This document shows, piece after piece, positions 6,913 through 14,818 of a stretch of 19,913 nucleotides of DNA. The DNA is taken from assembly GCA_964556425.1 (NCBI GenBank), contig CAZKWC010000055.1, positions 1 to 19,913 of the forward strand. Direction: 5' to 3'. The notes below the pieces were generated by a model. It made no database searches. It saw only the letters and a program-made list of their open reading frames with translations, and had not been told where the DNA came from. Position 1 is the first letter of the stretch. Every line of letters starts with the position of its first letter. The translations under genes and the position numbers were made by a program. This DNA comes from JALQUL01 sp964556425 (GTDB lineage: Bacteria; Pseudomonadota; Gammaproteobacteria; Burkholderiales; Burkholderiaceae_C).

Positions 6913-8013
6913 ATGACCCCAACAACAATTCAAATGGTGGCGGCNNNNNNNNNNNNNNNNNNNNNNNNNNNNNNNNNNNNNNNNNNNNNNNNNNNNNNNN
7001 NNNNNNNNNNNNNNNNNNNNNNNNNNNNNNNNNNNNNNNNNNNNATTTTGCAATTTGCCATGAAAATATTAACTGGCATAGCAAAAATAATTCCATTACC
7101 TGGGGCTACTGGTTTTTATTTTGTGGTGATGTTTCTTACCCCGATTTTAGGTAGTTTCATTACCGAGCCTGCAGCGATGACTTTAGCTGCTATTATTTTA
7201 TCTAAGCATATCTTTTCTAAAGGTGCATCACAACTTTTAAAATATGGCACATTGGGTGCTTTATTTGTGAATGTTTCGATTGGCGGTACTCTTACACATT
7301 TTGCAGCCCCGCCAGTTTTAATGGTAGCTAGCAAATGGCAGTGGGACACCCTATATATGCTTACTCATTTTGGTTGGAAAGCAGCTATTGCCGTTTTTAT
7401 TAACGCCTCTTTTGTGACCTTTTTATTACGCTCCGAACTAGCCAAAATTCCTTTTGGCAAAGAAAGCCGTATGGTCATGACCACCCCTTTAAGTTTGGTA
7501 TTTGTGCATATTGTATTTTTGGTTGGCATAGTGGTGTTTGCTCATCATCCCGCCATTTTTATGGGTTTATTTTTATTCTTTATGGGCATTGCTTCTGCTT
7601 ACCAAAGACATCAAGATCGACTTATTTTGCGTGAAGCTTTATTAGTCGCTTTTTTCTTGGCGGGTTTAGTGGTGTTAGGTGGCCTACAACAATGGTGGCT
7701 TCAACCTTTGTTGTTAAGCATGAGTTCAGATGCCATTTATTATGGTGCAACAGCCTTAACTGCTGTTACCGATAACGCTGCTCTCACTTATTTAGGCTCT
7801 TTAGTTGAAGGCCTATCAGAAGAATTTAAATATTCATTGGTAGCAGGAGCAGTAACAGGTGGTGGTTTAACTATTATTGCCAATGCCCCTAACCCTGCAG
7901 GTGCTTCTATTTTAAAAGGGCATTTCGAAGACGACACTATTAATCCTTTGTATTTATTGTTGTCTGCCTTAGGCCCCACTATTGTGGCAATTATTGCATT
8001 TCGTTTTTTATAA
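6913..8013 (+). CDS. Putative Na+/H+ antiporter (PF07399-like), interrupted by an assembly gap
   Basis: Polytopic membrane protein; the readable part after the gap begins ILQFAMKIL and runs 323 residues with many hydrophobic segments. GSFITEPAAMTLAA, GGTLTHFAAPPVLM, TAVTDNAALTYLGSLV and GGGLTIIANAPNPAG are the conserved-looking polar motifs of the putative Na+/H+ antiporter family PF07399, related to the arsenite/NhaD-type ion transporters. Only ten N-terminal residues (MTPTTIQMVA) are readable before the 100 N. The frame happens to continue across 100 N, but since 100 is an arbitrary filler this does not prove the frame or length. Family members I recall have roughly 80 residues before the ILQF segment, so more sequence is probably missing than the N run suggests. 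The fumarase gene follows after 39 bp, suggesting co-transcription. Confidence 0.82.
   Translation: MTPTTIQMVAXXXXXXXXXXXXXXXXXXXXXXXXXXXXXXXXXXILQFAMKILTGIAKIIPLPGATGFYFVVMFLTPILGSFITEPAAMTLAAIILSKHIFSKGASQLLKYGTLGALFVNVSIGGTLTHFAAPPVLMVASKWQWDTLYMLTHFGWKAAIAVFINASFVTFLLRSELAKIPFGKESRMVMTTPLSLVFVHIVFLVGIVVFAHHPAIFMGLFLFFMGIASAYQRHQDRLILREALLVAFFLAGLVVLGGLQQWWLQPLLLSMSSDAIYYGATALTAVTDNAALTYLGSLVEGLSEEFKYSLVAGAVTGGGLTIIANAPNPAGASILKGHFEDDTINPLYLLLSALGPTIVAIIAFRFL
6945..7044. other. Assembly gap of 100 N
   Basis: Exactly 100 consecutive N bases, the usual placeholder for a gap of unknown size. It falls inside the antiporter gene just after codon 10, so any length or frame read across it is not reliable. 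Confidence 0.99.
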
Positions 8014-8052
8014 TTTTTATCACTTGAAGCGGCTCACAACCGTATTTTTATT

Positions 8053-9606
8053 ATGGCAACTACCATCAAAGCGAATGATTTAATTGAATCTATTGCAGCC
8101 TCTTTGCAATATATTTCTTATTACCATCCTGCCGATTACATCGAGCATTTAGCTCGTGCCTATCAACGCGAACAAAGCCCTGCCGCCAAAGATGCGATTG
8201 CACAAATCTTAACCAATAGCAAAATGAGTGCGATTGGTCACAGGCCTATTTGTCAAGACACAGGTATTGTGAATGTATTCTTAAAAGTGGGCATGGATAT
8301 TCGCTGGGAAGGCTTTACTGGTAGCCTAGACGACGCCATCAACGAAGGCGTGCGTCGTGGCTATAACCATCCTGACAACACTCTACGCGCCTCTGTAGTG
8401 GCTGACCCACAATTTGCCCGTAAAAACACCAAAGACAACACGCCTGCAGTTATTTTTACTGAAATTGTGCCTGGCAACACCCTGGAAGTAACCGTAGCCG
8501 CTAAAGGCGGCGGTAGCGAAAACAAAAGCAAAATGGTCATGCTCAACCCAGGTGACTCGGTAGTCGATTGGGTGCTTAAAACCGTACCAACTATGGGCGC
8601 TGGCTGGTGCCCTCCTGGTATGCTGGGTATTGGTATTGGCGGAACAGCTGAAAAAGCGGTTTTAATGGCCAAAGAAAGTTTAATGGATGATTTGGATATG
8701 TATGAATTACAAACCAAAGCATCTAAAGGCGAAAAACTCAGTCAAGTAGAAGAGCTGCGTCTTGAGTTACACGATAAAGTCAATGCCTTAGGTATTGGTG
8801 CACAAGGTTTGGGCGGTTTAACTACGGTTCTTGACGTAAAAATCAAAATGTACCCTACCCATGCAGCTAGCAAACCAGTGGCTATGATTCCTAACTGCGC
8901 AGCTACTCGCCATGCCCATTTTGTATTAGACGGTTCTGGCCCGACTTACCTCACACCTCCTTCTTTAGATATTTGGCCAAGTGTAGACTGGAAACCAGAC
9001 TATGCCACTAGCAAAAAAGTCAACCTTAATACCTTAACCAAAGCAGAAGTGGCCAGCTGGAAACCAGGTGACACTTTATTGTTAAACGGCAAAATGTTGA
9101 CTGGTCGTGATGCGGCCCATAAACGTATTCAAGACATGTTGGCCAAAGGCGAAAAATTGCCAGTGGACTTCACCAATCGCGTCATCTATTACGTTGGCCC
9201 GGTTGACCCTATTCAAGGAGAAGCAGTAGGCCCCGCTGGCCCTACTACCGCTACTCGTATGGATGGCTTCACCGAAATGATGTTGGCGCAAACTGGCTTA
9301 ATTTCAATGGTGGGTAAAGCCGAGCGTGGCCCGGTTGCCATTGAAGCCATTAAAAAGCATCAAAGTGCCTATTTAATGGCAGTGGGTGGCGCGGCCTATT
9401 TGGTCAGTAAAGCCATTAAAGAAGCTAAGGTAGTAGGTTTTGCCGACCTAGGCATGGAAGCCATTTATGAGTTTGATGTGGTCGATATGCCGGTTACTGT
9501 TGCTGTTGACTCAGGCGGTACAAGTGCCCATATTACCGGCCCCGACACATGGCAAAAACGCATTGCAACTGGTGAGTTTAAAAATATTCCGCTAAACCAA
9601 GCTTAA
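8053..9606 (+). CDS. fumA: Class I (iron-sulfur) fumarate hydratase
   Basis: A 517-residue enzyme that interconverts fumarate and L-malate in the TCA cycle; cytoplasmic, with an oxygen-sensitive [4Fe-4S] cluster. The three likely cluster ligands are C67 (in CQDTG), C186 (in GWCPPGM) and C282 (in IPNCAATRH); their spacing of 119 and 96 residues fits class I fumarases. The C-terminal domain carries GPAGPTTATRMDGF and GGAAYLVSKAI. Class II fumarases lack these features. Start ATG 8053 is 39 bp after the antiporter stop with a T-rich leader and no Shine-Dalgarno. Two hairpins follow. The family is certain; the fumA symbol is by analogy with E. coli class I enzymes. Confidence 0.95.
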   Translation: MATTIKANDLIESIAASLQYISYYHPADYIEHLARAYQREQSPAAKDAIAQILTNSKMSAIGHRPICQDTGIVNVFLKVGMDIRWEGFTGSLDDAINEGVRRGYNHPDNTLRASVVADPQFARKNTKDNTPAVIFTEIVPGNTLEVTVAAKGGGSENKSKMVMLNPGDSVVDWVLKTVPTMGAGWCPPGMLGIGIGGTAEKAVLMAKESLMDDLDMYELQTKASKGEKLSQVEELRLELHDKVNALGIGAQGLGGLTTVLDVKIKMYPTHAASKPVAMIPNCAATRHAHFVLDGSGPTYLTPPSLDIWPSVDWKPDYATSKKVNLNTLTKAEVASWKPGDTLLLNGKMLTGRDAAHKRIQDMLAKGEKLPVDFTNRVIYYVGPVDPIQGEAVGPAGPTTATRMDGFTEMMLAQTGLISMVGKAERGPVAIEAIKKHQSAYLMAVGGAAYLVSKAIKEAKVVGFADLGMEAIYEFDVVDMPVTVAVDSGGTSAHITGPDTWQKRIATGEFKNIPLNQA

Positions 9607-9617
9607 TTCAAGTAAAG

Positions 9618-9644
9618 TGGGCTTCTAAAAAGAGCCCAATTTTT
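9618..9644 (+). terminator. First terminator-like hairpin after fumarase
   Basis: TGGGCT (9618-9623) pairs with AGCCCA (9633-9638), followed by ATTTTT. The stem is short but GC-rich, and it starts 12 nt after the fumarase stop. Confidence 0.65.
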
Positions 9645-9650
9645 AACCAT

Positions 9651-9688
9651 AACACCCATCTTATTTTTGGAATAAAGATGGGTGTTTT
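9651..9688 (+). terminator. Second terminator-like hairpin after fumarase
   Basis: A 12-bp perfect stem (9651-9662 with 9675-9686) around a 12-nt loop, followed by TTTTGC. With the hairpin just before it, this makes a tandem terminator that separates fumarase from the exonuclease gene. The T-run is short. Confidence 0.65.
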
Positions 9689-9784
9689 GCATTTTTCAAT
9701 GGCTTTTTCAAATAGCCTTTACAATTGGCGGGTTTGGTGCATCAGCCATTTTGCTATTTATACTTTTTACAACCCTTTAATGCC

Positions 9785-11212
9785 ATGTCTGCTTCTAAAT
9801 TTCCAGCACTTGTCGGCACTTATGTCATGCTCGACCTTGAGACTACAGGGGCAACTGCTATCAACGATAGAATTACAGAAATTGCTTTAGTGAGAGTAGA
9901 AAACGGGGTTGAAGTGGCCCGCTACTCTAGCCTTGTCGATCCTGAACAAACCATTCCCCCTTTTATCGAACGCTTAACAGGCATTAGCAATGCGATGGTG
10001 CAAGGGGCTAGGCGCTTTAAGGATATTGCCGATGAGGTTTTTCCGCTACTCAATGGGGCCGTATTGGTGGCACATAATGTACGCTTTGATCATGGCTTTT
10101 TAAAAAATGAATTTAAGCGTATTGGGCATGATTTAAAAGTCAAAACCCTTTGCACGGTACGTTTGTCTCGAAAACTTTACCCAGAATTTAAAAGCCATGG
10201 ACTTGATGCGATTATGCAAAGGCATGGCTTACAAACAATGTCCAGGCACAGAGCCATGGGCGATGTTGAAATGGTCTTGGCATGGTTACAAATTGCAGAA
10301 CAAGAACTGGGGTTAAAACGGTTAAAAAATGAAGCCAATGACCTTGTCAATAGCATTAATAGCACCCCTCTGAATTTAGAAACCCCTATTAAAAGCATCC
10401 CAAAAGCATGTGGTGTTTATTTCTTTTATGGCGAGGGTGAACTCCCTTTGTACATTGGTAAAAGTGTCAATATCCGAAGCCGAGTTTTATCGCATTTTGC
10501 AGCCGATCACAAGGTCAGTAAAGAAATGCGTATGGCACAAGAAGTGAAAAGAGTTACCTGGCAAGAAACGGCTGGCGAATTAGGCGCTTTGTTGCTAGAA
10601 GCCCGATTAGTAAAATCAATGCAACCTGTTCACAACCAACAATTGCGTAGGCAAAATCAATTGTGCACATGGCAAATATCGGAAGATATGAATGCAAAAC
10701 CAGCCCTGCAACTGCGCACTGTAGAAGCCCTTGAAGCCAAGCAACTAGAGCACATGTATGGGCCATTTAGATCCAAACGTCAAGCACATGATTTTTTACG
10801 CGAACTCGCGTTAAAGCATCAACTTTGTCCTCAAATTTTAGGACTGGAAAGTGGTAAAGGACGCTGTTTTGCCAATCAAGTAATGCAGTGCAAAGGCGCT
10901 TGTTGTGGCACAGAAAGCCTTACTATGCATTATCTTCGTTTGCAAACTGCTTTGAATCAAATTCGACTTGCGCGCTGGCCTTATAAAGGCAAAATCGGTA
11001 TTCAAGAATACAATGAAAGTTTAAATCGAACCGATATTCATATCTTTGACCAATGGTGTCATTTAGCAACCGTTAAAGATCAAGAAGAACTTGAGCAAGC
11101 GCTTCAACAAGAGTCATTGCATGGACTAGCTTTTGATTTAGACACCTATAAATTATTACGCAAACACTTGGCCAAACCTAGTCAATTAAGTAGCCCTATT
11201 TTACAGTTTTAA
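9785..11212 (+). CDS. DnaQ-like 3'-5' exonuclease fused to a UvrC/Cho-like GIY-YIG module
   Basis: A 475-residue fusion. The N-terminal DEDDh exonuclease (about 12-175) has D17 and E19 in VMLDLETTG, D102 in HNVRFDHGFL, and H155 and D160 in HRAMGD. The middle GIY-YIG domain (about 203-290) reads CGVYFFY then LYIGKSVNIRSR, with R232. The C-terminal part carries C348, C361, C369 and C373, spaced 13, 8 and 4; the same pattern binds a [4Fe-4S] cluster in the UvrC N-terminal half. There is no UvrC RNase H-like second nuclease or HhH domain. Likely role: nucleotide-excision-type repair or processing of damaged DNA ends; inferred, since this fusion class is often just labelled exonuclease or pol III epsilon-like. 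The frame is open from 9725, but the domain begins right after ATG 9785, so that start is used. dapC follows after 32 bp. Confidence 0.88.
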   Translation: MSASKFPALVGTYVMLDLETTGATAINDRITEIALVRVENGVEVARYSSLVDPEQTIPPFIERLTGISNAMVQGARRFKDIADEVFPLLNGAVLVAHNVRFDHGFLKNEFKRIGHDLKVKTLCTVRLSRKLYPEFKSHGLDAIMQRHGLQTMSRHRAMGDVEMVLAWLQIAEQELGLKRLKNEANDLVNSINSTPLNLETPIKSIPKACGVYFFYGEGELPLYIGKSVNIRSRVLSHFAADHKVSKEMRMAQEVKRVTWQETAGELGALLLEARLVKSMQPVHNQQLRRQNQLCTWQISEDMNAKPALQLRTVEALEAKQLEHMYGPFRSKRQAHDFLRELALKHQLCPQILGLESGKGRCFANQVMQCKGACCGTESLTMHYLRLQTALNQIRLARWPYKGKIGIQEYNESLNRTDIHIFDQWCHLATVKDQEELEQALQQESLHGLAFDLDTYKLLRKHLAKPSQLSSPILQF

Positions 11213-11244
11213 CTTTATATTTTTCCCTTCATTAGGCACCTGAA

Positions 11245-12435
11245 ATGAACCCTTTATTAGACCTATTACAACCCTACCCCTTCGAGCGGTTAAAACAATT
11301 ATTTGCTAGCGTCACTCCCAATCCTGCCCTTCAAGCCATTAGCTTAGGTATTGGTGAGCCTAAACATGCCACGCCAGAAATTATTAAAGAAGCCATGGTA
11401 AAGGCTTTAAGTGGTTTAGCCAGCTATCCTGCCACTGCAGGTGAGCCCGCCTTGCGCCAAGCCTGTGCCGACTGGGTTGAAAAACGCTACCAATTACAAC
11501 TTGACGCTCATACACAAATTTTGCCTGTTTGTGGTTCACGCGAAGCTTTGTTTTCTTTTGCACAAACTATTATCAACCCCGATGAACAAGGCGCTTTAGT
11601 CGTTTGCCCCAACCCGTTTTACCAAATTTACGAAGGTGCTACCCTTTTAGCTGGTGCTAAGCCCTTTTATGTTGCAGCTGACCCAGAGAAAAACTTTGCC
11701 ACCGATTGGCAAGCTGTACCTGAAGAAATATGGCAAAAAACCCAGCTGATCTATGTTTGTTCACCAGGTAACCCCACTGGTGCCGTTATGCAGCTAGAGC
11801 AATGGAAACAATTATTTGATCTGAGTAAGCAATACAATTTTGTGATTGCCTCTGATGAATGTTATAGCGAAATTTATTTTCAAGACACACCTCCTTTGGG
11901 TGGCTTGCAAGCCGCCAAAGCACTAGGCATAAATGATTTTAAAAACCTAGTTTGTTTTACCAGCCTGTCTAAACGAAGCAATGTACCGGGTATGCGAAGT
12001 GGTTTTGTAGCGGGTGATGCGCAGCTACTGAAAAAGTTTTTATTGTTTAGAACCTACCACGGAAGTGCCTTAAGTCCGGTTATTCAGCAAGCAAGTATTA
12101 CGGCTTGGAATGACGAAGCGCATGTAGAACTCAATAGGGCTTTATACAAAGAAAAATTTGCTAAAGTAACCCCTTTATTGGCGCAACACTATGATGTACA
12201 ACTGCCTGATGCTGGTTTTTATTTATGGATGAATGTAAAAGGCGATGATGCAGAGTTTGCCAAAGCGCTTTATCAAGAATTTCATTTAACAGTTTTACCA
12301 GGCAGTTACTTAGCTCGTGAGGTAAACGGAGTCAATCCTGGGCAGGGTCGTGTTCGATTGGCATTAGTTGCCTCTGTAGAGGAATGCCTAGAAGCAACCG
12401 AGCGCCTTATTGCTTTCGCCAAAAGCCGAGCTTAA
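11245..12435 (+). CDS. dapC: Succinyldiaminopimelate transaminase
   Basis: A 396-residue fold-type I PLP aminotransferase. It converts N-succinyl-2-amino-6-ketopimelate with glutamate to N-succinyl-LL-2,6-diaminopimelate in the lysine and peptidoglycan pathway. The PLP lysine is K243 in TSLSKRSN; SLGIGEPKHATPE at the N-terminus, VCSPGNPTGAV and the C-terminal GRVRLALV support the DapC type. The substrate step is assigned mainly by the adjacency of dapD and dapE. Start ATG 11245 follows a weak AGG ribosome site, 32 bp after the exonuclease gene. Confidence 0.92.
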   Translation: MNPLLDLLQPYPFERLKQLFASVTPNPALQAISLGIGEPKHATPEIIKEAMVKALSGLASYPATAGEPALRQACADWVEKRYQLQLDAHTQILPVCGSREALFSFAQTIINPDEQGALVVCPNPFYQIYEGATLLAGAKPFYVAADPEKNFATDWQAVPEEIWQKTQLIYVCSPGNPTGAVMQLEQWKQLFDLSKQYNFVIASDECYSEIYFQDTPPLGGLQAAKALGINDFKNLVCFTSLSKRSNVPGMRSGFVAGDAQLLKKFLLFRTYHGSALSPVIQQASITAWNDEAHVELNRALYKEKFAKVTPLLAQHYDVQLPDAGFYLWMNVKGDDAEFAKALYQEFHLTVLPGSYLAREVNGVNPGQGRVRLALVASVEECLEATERLIAFAKSRA

Positions 12436-12457
12436 CCATTTATATGAGCCTGCTGTT

Positions 12458-12480
12458 AAACGCTTCATTTTGTAGCGTTT
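12458..12480 (+). other. Short hairpin after dapC
   Basis: AAACGCT (12458-12464) pairs with AGCGTTT (12474-12480) around a 9-nt loop, 22 nt after the dapC stop. Only three T close the stem before CCTC, so it is a weak terminator at best. Confidence 0.4.
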
Positions 12481-12484
12481 CCTC

Positions 12485-12498
12485 AGTAAGCGCTTACT
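12485..12498. promoter_or_regulatory. 14-bp perfect palindrome between dapC and dapD
   Basis: AGTAAGCGCTTACT reads the same on both strands. A 14-bp perfect palindrome with a GC centre, 28 bp upstream of a candidate dapD -35, looks like a dimeric regulator site. I do not recognise the regulator. Confidence 0.4.
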
Positions 12499-12525
12499 AA
12501 AAGTCATTTCATAAAATGTAACTTG

Positions 12526-12554
12526 TTGGTAATCAATGGCTTGTTTTTTATAAA
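12526..12554 (+). promoter_or_regulatory. Candidate sigma70-type promoter of dapD
   Basis: TTGGTA (12526-12531) and TATAAA (12549-12554) are separated by the ideal 17 nt. The expected start near 12561 would leave a leader of about 110 nt. An inverted repeat, TTTAAGT (12565-12571) and ACTTAAA (12581-12587), lies right at the start of that leader and could be an operator or a 5' hairpin. Confidence 0.42.
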
Positions 12555-12672
12555 GAATGACGGATTTAAGTCGCTAAATCACTTAAAGATGGCGATAATT
12601 GATAGTAGTTAGTCACCGATTGACGATTTACCTTTTTACTCATTTTCACTTTTCTTTTTTATTTTCTTCAAA

Positions 12673-13497
12673 ATGACACAACAACTCCAAACCATTATTG
12701 ATCAAGCATGGGAAGACCGTGCCAATTTATCACCCGCATCTGCACCACAAGAAGTGCGTGATGCCGTCGATCATGTTATCAACGAACTCAACAACGGTCG
12801 TTTACGTGTAGCCACTCGTGAAGCGGTAGGCCAATGGACCACACACCAATGGTTGAAAAAAGCGGTTTTATTAAGTTTTCGTTTAAAAGACAATGTTTTG
12901 GTAAGTGCTGGTGATTTAGGTTTCTACGACAAAGTGGAGACTAAATTTGCAGGCATGACAGAAGCCCAAATGCGTGAAACAGGCGTTCGTGTTGTACCAC
13001 CCGCTGTAGCTCGTAAAGGCAGTTTTATTGCCAAGGGTGCTATTCTTATGCCGAGTTATGTCAATATTGGTGCTTATGTTGATGAAGGCACCATGGTAGA
13101 TACCTGGGCCACTGTAGGCTCTTGCGCTCAAATTGGCAAAAACGTCCACTTAAGTGGTGGTGTAGGTATTGGTGGTGTATTAGAGCCTTTACAAGCCAAC
13201 CCTACCATCATTGAAGACAATTGCTTTATTGGTGCCCGCTCTGAAGTGGTTGAAGGCGTCATTATTGAAGAAAACTCAGTAATTTCTATGGGTGTATTTA
13301 TTGGTCAAAGTACCAAAATTTACGACCGTGCCACCGGTACTATTACTTATGGCCGTGTACCCTCTGGTTCAGTGGTAATTGCTGGCTCATTGCCTAGCGA
13401 AAATGGACAATACAACCTTAACTGCGCAGTTATTGTCAAACGAGTAGATGCACAAACTCGTGCAAAAACCAGCTTAAATGATTTACTTCGGGATTAA
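12673..13497 (+). CDS. dapD: Tetrahydrodipicolinate N-succinyltransferase
   Basis: A 274-residue enzyme, the same length as E. coli DapD. It transfers succinyl from succinyl-CoA to tetrahydrodipicolinate, the entry to the succinylase branch of diaminopimelate synthesis; cytoplasmic trimer in the family. The N-terminal helical part (QQLQTIIDQAWEDR, 1-100) is followed by the left-handed beta-helix of imperfect hexapeptide repeats (about 105-240), seen as IAKGAILMPSYVNIGAYVD, VDTWATVGSCAQIGKNVHLS and GVLEPLQANPTIIEDNCFIG. ATG 12673 has no clear Shine-Dalgarno. A terminator follows before pilU. Confidence 0.96.
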   Translation: MTQQLQTIIDQAWEDRANLSPASAPQEVRDAVDHVINELNNGRLRVATREAVGQWTTHQWLKKAVLLSFRLKDNVLVSAGDLGFYDKVETKFAGMTEAQMRETGVRVVPPAVARKGSFIAKGAILMPSYVNIGAYVDEGTMVDTWATVGSCAQIGKNVHLSGGVGIGGVLEPLQANPTIIEDNCFIGARSEVVEGVIIEENSVISMGVFIGQSTKIYDRATGTITYGRVPSGSVVIAGSLPSENGQYNLNCAVIVKRVDAQTRAKTSLNDLLRD

Positions 13498-13522
13498 TTT
13501 TGAAGTTTACGATGTAAAATAG

Positions 13523-13575
13523 TTGTTAAATAATATACACAAAAAATTACTATTTAAAGTATATTATTACAACAA
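13523..13575. repeat. AT-rich imperfect inverted repeat after dapD
   Basis: ATAATATAC (13530-13538) pairs with GTATATTAT (13559-13567), and outside a small asymmetric internal loop TTGTT (13523-13527) pairs with AACAA (13571-13575). That is 14 base pairs across a 20-nt apical loop, directly before the GC-rich hairpin at 13585. It may be an extra transcript-end structure or a regulator site for pilU. Confidence 0.5.
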
Positions 13576-13584
13576 TCGAACTTG

Positions 13585-13619
13585 TGACCCGTTCGGCTTG
13601 TGCTGCACGGGTCATTTTT
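13585..13619 (+). terminator. Intrinsic terminator after dapD
   Basis: TGACCCGT (13585-13592) pairs with ACGGGTCA (13607-13614), followed by TTTTT. It separates dapD from pilU and also rules out the GTG at 13584 as a pilU start. Confidence 0.82.
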
Positions 13620-13646
13620 ACATCAGATAGCTCTCCTCATACAATC

Positions 13647-14729
13647 ATGATTGACTTCAAAGCAATGCTTCGCGCCATGGTAAAAAAAGGTGCATCCGAT
13701 CTTTTTTTAAGTGTTGGAACCCCCATCACCTTAAAAGTGAGCGGGCAATGTGTGGCAACTAACAGTGAGCCACTCGCTGAAAATGCTGTCATTGAAATGT
13801 TAGCGCAAAGCGTCACTCCCGATCAAATTGATTGGCTGCTAAGCACAGGAGAGCTTAACACCCGAATTATTCTTCCAGATACCGGTTATTTTCGGTTAAG
13901 TGCCATGCGCGAACGGGGCAATTATGCAGCTGTCATTCGTGCCATCCCAAAATCAATTCCCGCCTTCGAGCAACTTGGTTTACCTCATGCCCTCACCGAT
14001 ATGATTATGGGATATCGAGGTTTAATGTTAGTGGTGGGCGCAACAGGAGCAGGTAAAAGTACCACCGTAGCCTCTTTATTAGACTGGCGTAACGAACGCA
14101 ATACTGGGCATATTCTTACCGTAGAAGATCCAATTGAGTATGTTTTTCAGAGTAAACGCTCGGTGATTAACCAACGTGAAGTTGGTGTTGACACCACTTC
14201 TTTTGATATTGGCTTGCGTAACGGATTACGCCAAAGCCCTGATGTGATTTTTATTGGTGAAATACGAGATGCAGGCACTATGCTTCAAGCCATGGCCTAT
14301 GCACAAACGGGTCATTTTTGTATTGCCACATTACACGCCGGTAACAGTCAGCAAGCTTTAAGCCGAATAATGAACTTTTTCCCTGTAGAGTCTCACCTAG
14401 GAGTATGCAGTGAAATTGCACTTACCCTTACCGGAATTTTATCGCAGCGATTAGTCCGAACCGTTGATGGCAATCGCACTCCAGCCACCGAGCTCATGCT
14501 CAACACGGTTTTTATGTCCGATTTAATCCGTCAAAAAAGACTCAATGAAATCACCGAGGGCATTGAAAAATCCATTAGTTTAGGCTGTCATACTTTTGAG
14601 GAAGATTTGGCACGCTTGGTGCGAGAGGGTAAAATCATGCAACAAGAGGCTTTACGTCATGCCGACTCAGCCAATAATTTATTACGCCGACTTGAAAGCA
14701 AGTTCATGAGCAAATCTTTAATGGCCTAA
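13647..14729 (+). CDS. pilU: Type IV pilus twitching ATPase PilU
   Basis: A 360-residue hexameric-type secretion ATPase of the PilT/PilU family, which powers or assists type IV pilus retraction at the inner membrane. Walker A is GATGAGKST at 131-139; the Asp box is ILTVEDPIEYVF; Walker B carries GEIRD at 204-208; the His box reads GHFCIATLHAGN. The early MLRAMVKKGASDLFLSVG segment and the overall wording favour PilU over PilT. The frame is open from a GTG at 13584, but that codon lies in the dapD terminator, and family-like sequence starts at MIDFKAML, so ATG 13647 is used. No pilT is adjacent; the gene sits between dapD and dapE, an arrangement I recall from other Burkholderiales. Confidence 0.93.
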   Translation: MIDFKAMLRAMVKKGASDLFLSVGTPITLKVSGQCVATNSEPLAENAVIEMLAQSVTPDQIDWLLSTGELNTRIILPDTGYFRLSAMRERGNYAAVIRAIPKSIPAFEQLGLPHALTDMIMGYRGLMLVVGATGAGKSTTVASLLDWRNERNTGHILTVEDPIEYVFQSKRSVINQREVGVDTTSFDIGLRNGLRQSPDVIFIGEIRDAGTMLQAMAYAQTGHFCIATLHAGNSQQALSRIMNFFPVESHLGVCSEIALTLTGILSQRLVRTVDGNRTPATELMLNTVFMSDLIRQKRLNEITEGIEKSISLGCHTFEEDLARLVREGKIMQQEALRHADSANNLLRRLESKFMSKSLMA

Positions 14730-14818
14730 AAAGGCTAAAGGGTATGGTTTTTAAGGCCAGTTGTTCATAGATTGGTTTTTAAGCCGAGCAAAACTCTACC
14801 CTTTGCAAGGCCTTTTTA
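14727..14818. repeat. Long imperfect inverted repeat spanning the pilU-dapE junction
   Basis: AAAGGGTA (14737-14744) pairs with TACCCTTT (14797-14804), and TAAAAAGGC (14727-14735) pairs with GCCTTTTTA (14810-14818), with small unpaired bases between. The left arm begins on the pilU stop codon and the right arm ends on the A of the dapE start codon. The loop holds a near-direct repeat, GGTTTTTAAG, at 14746 and 14774. Folded, it would sequester the dapE start. A role in coupling or limiting dapE translation is inferred. Confidence 0.5.

Noticed and set aside
9725..9784. A 20-residue N-terminal extension of the exonuclease
   Set aside because: The exonuclease fold begins just after ATG 9785, and the extension has no ribosome site or family-like sequence.
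13584..13646. A GTG start for PilU at 13584
   Set aside because: It lies at the base of the dapD terminator hairpin, so ribosomes starting there would require read-through; ATG 13647 begins the normal PilU sequence.
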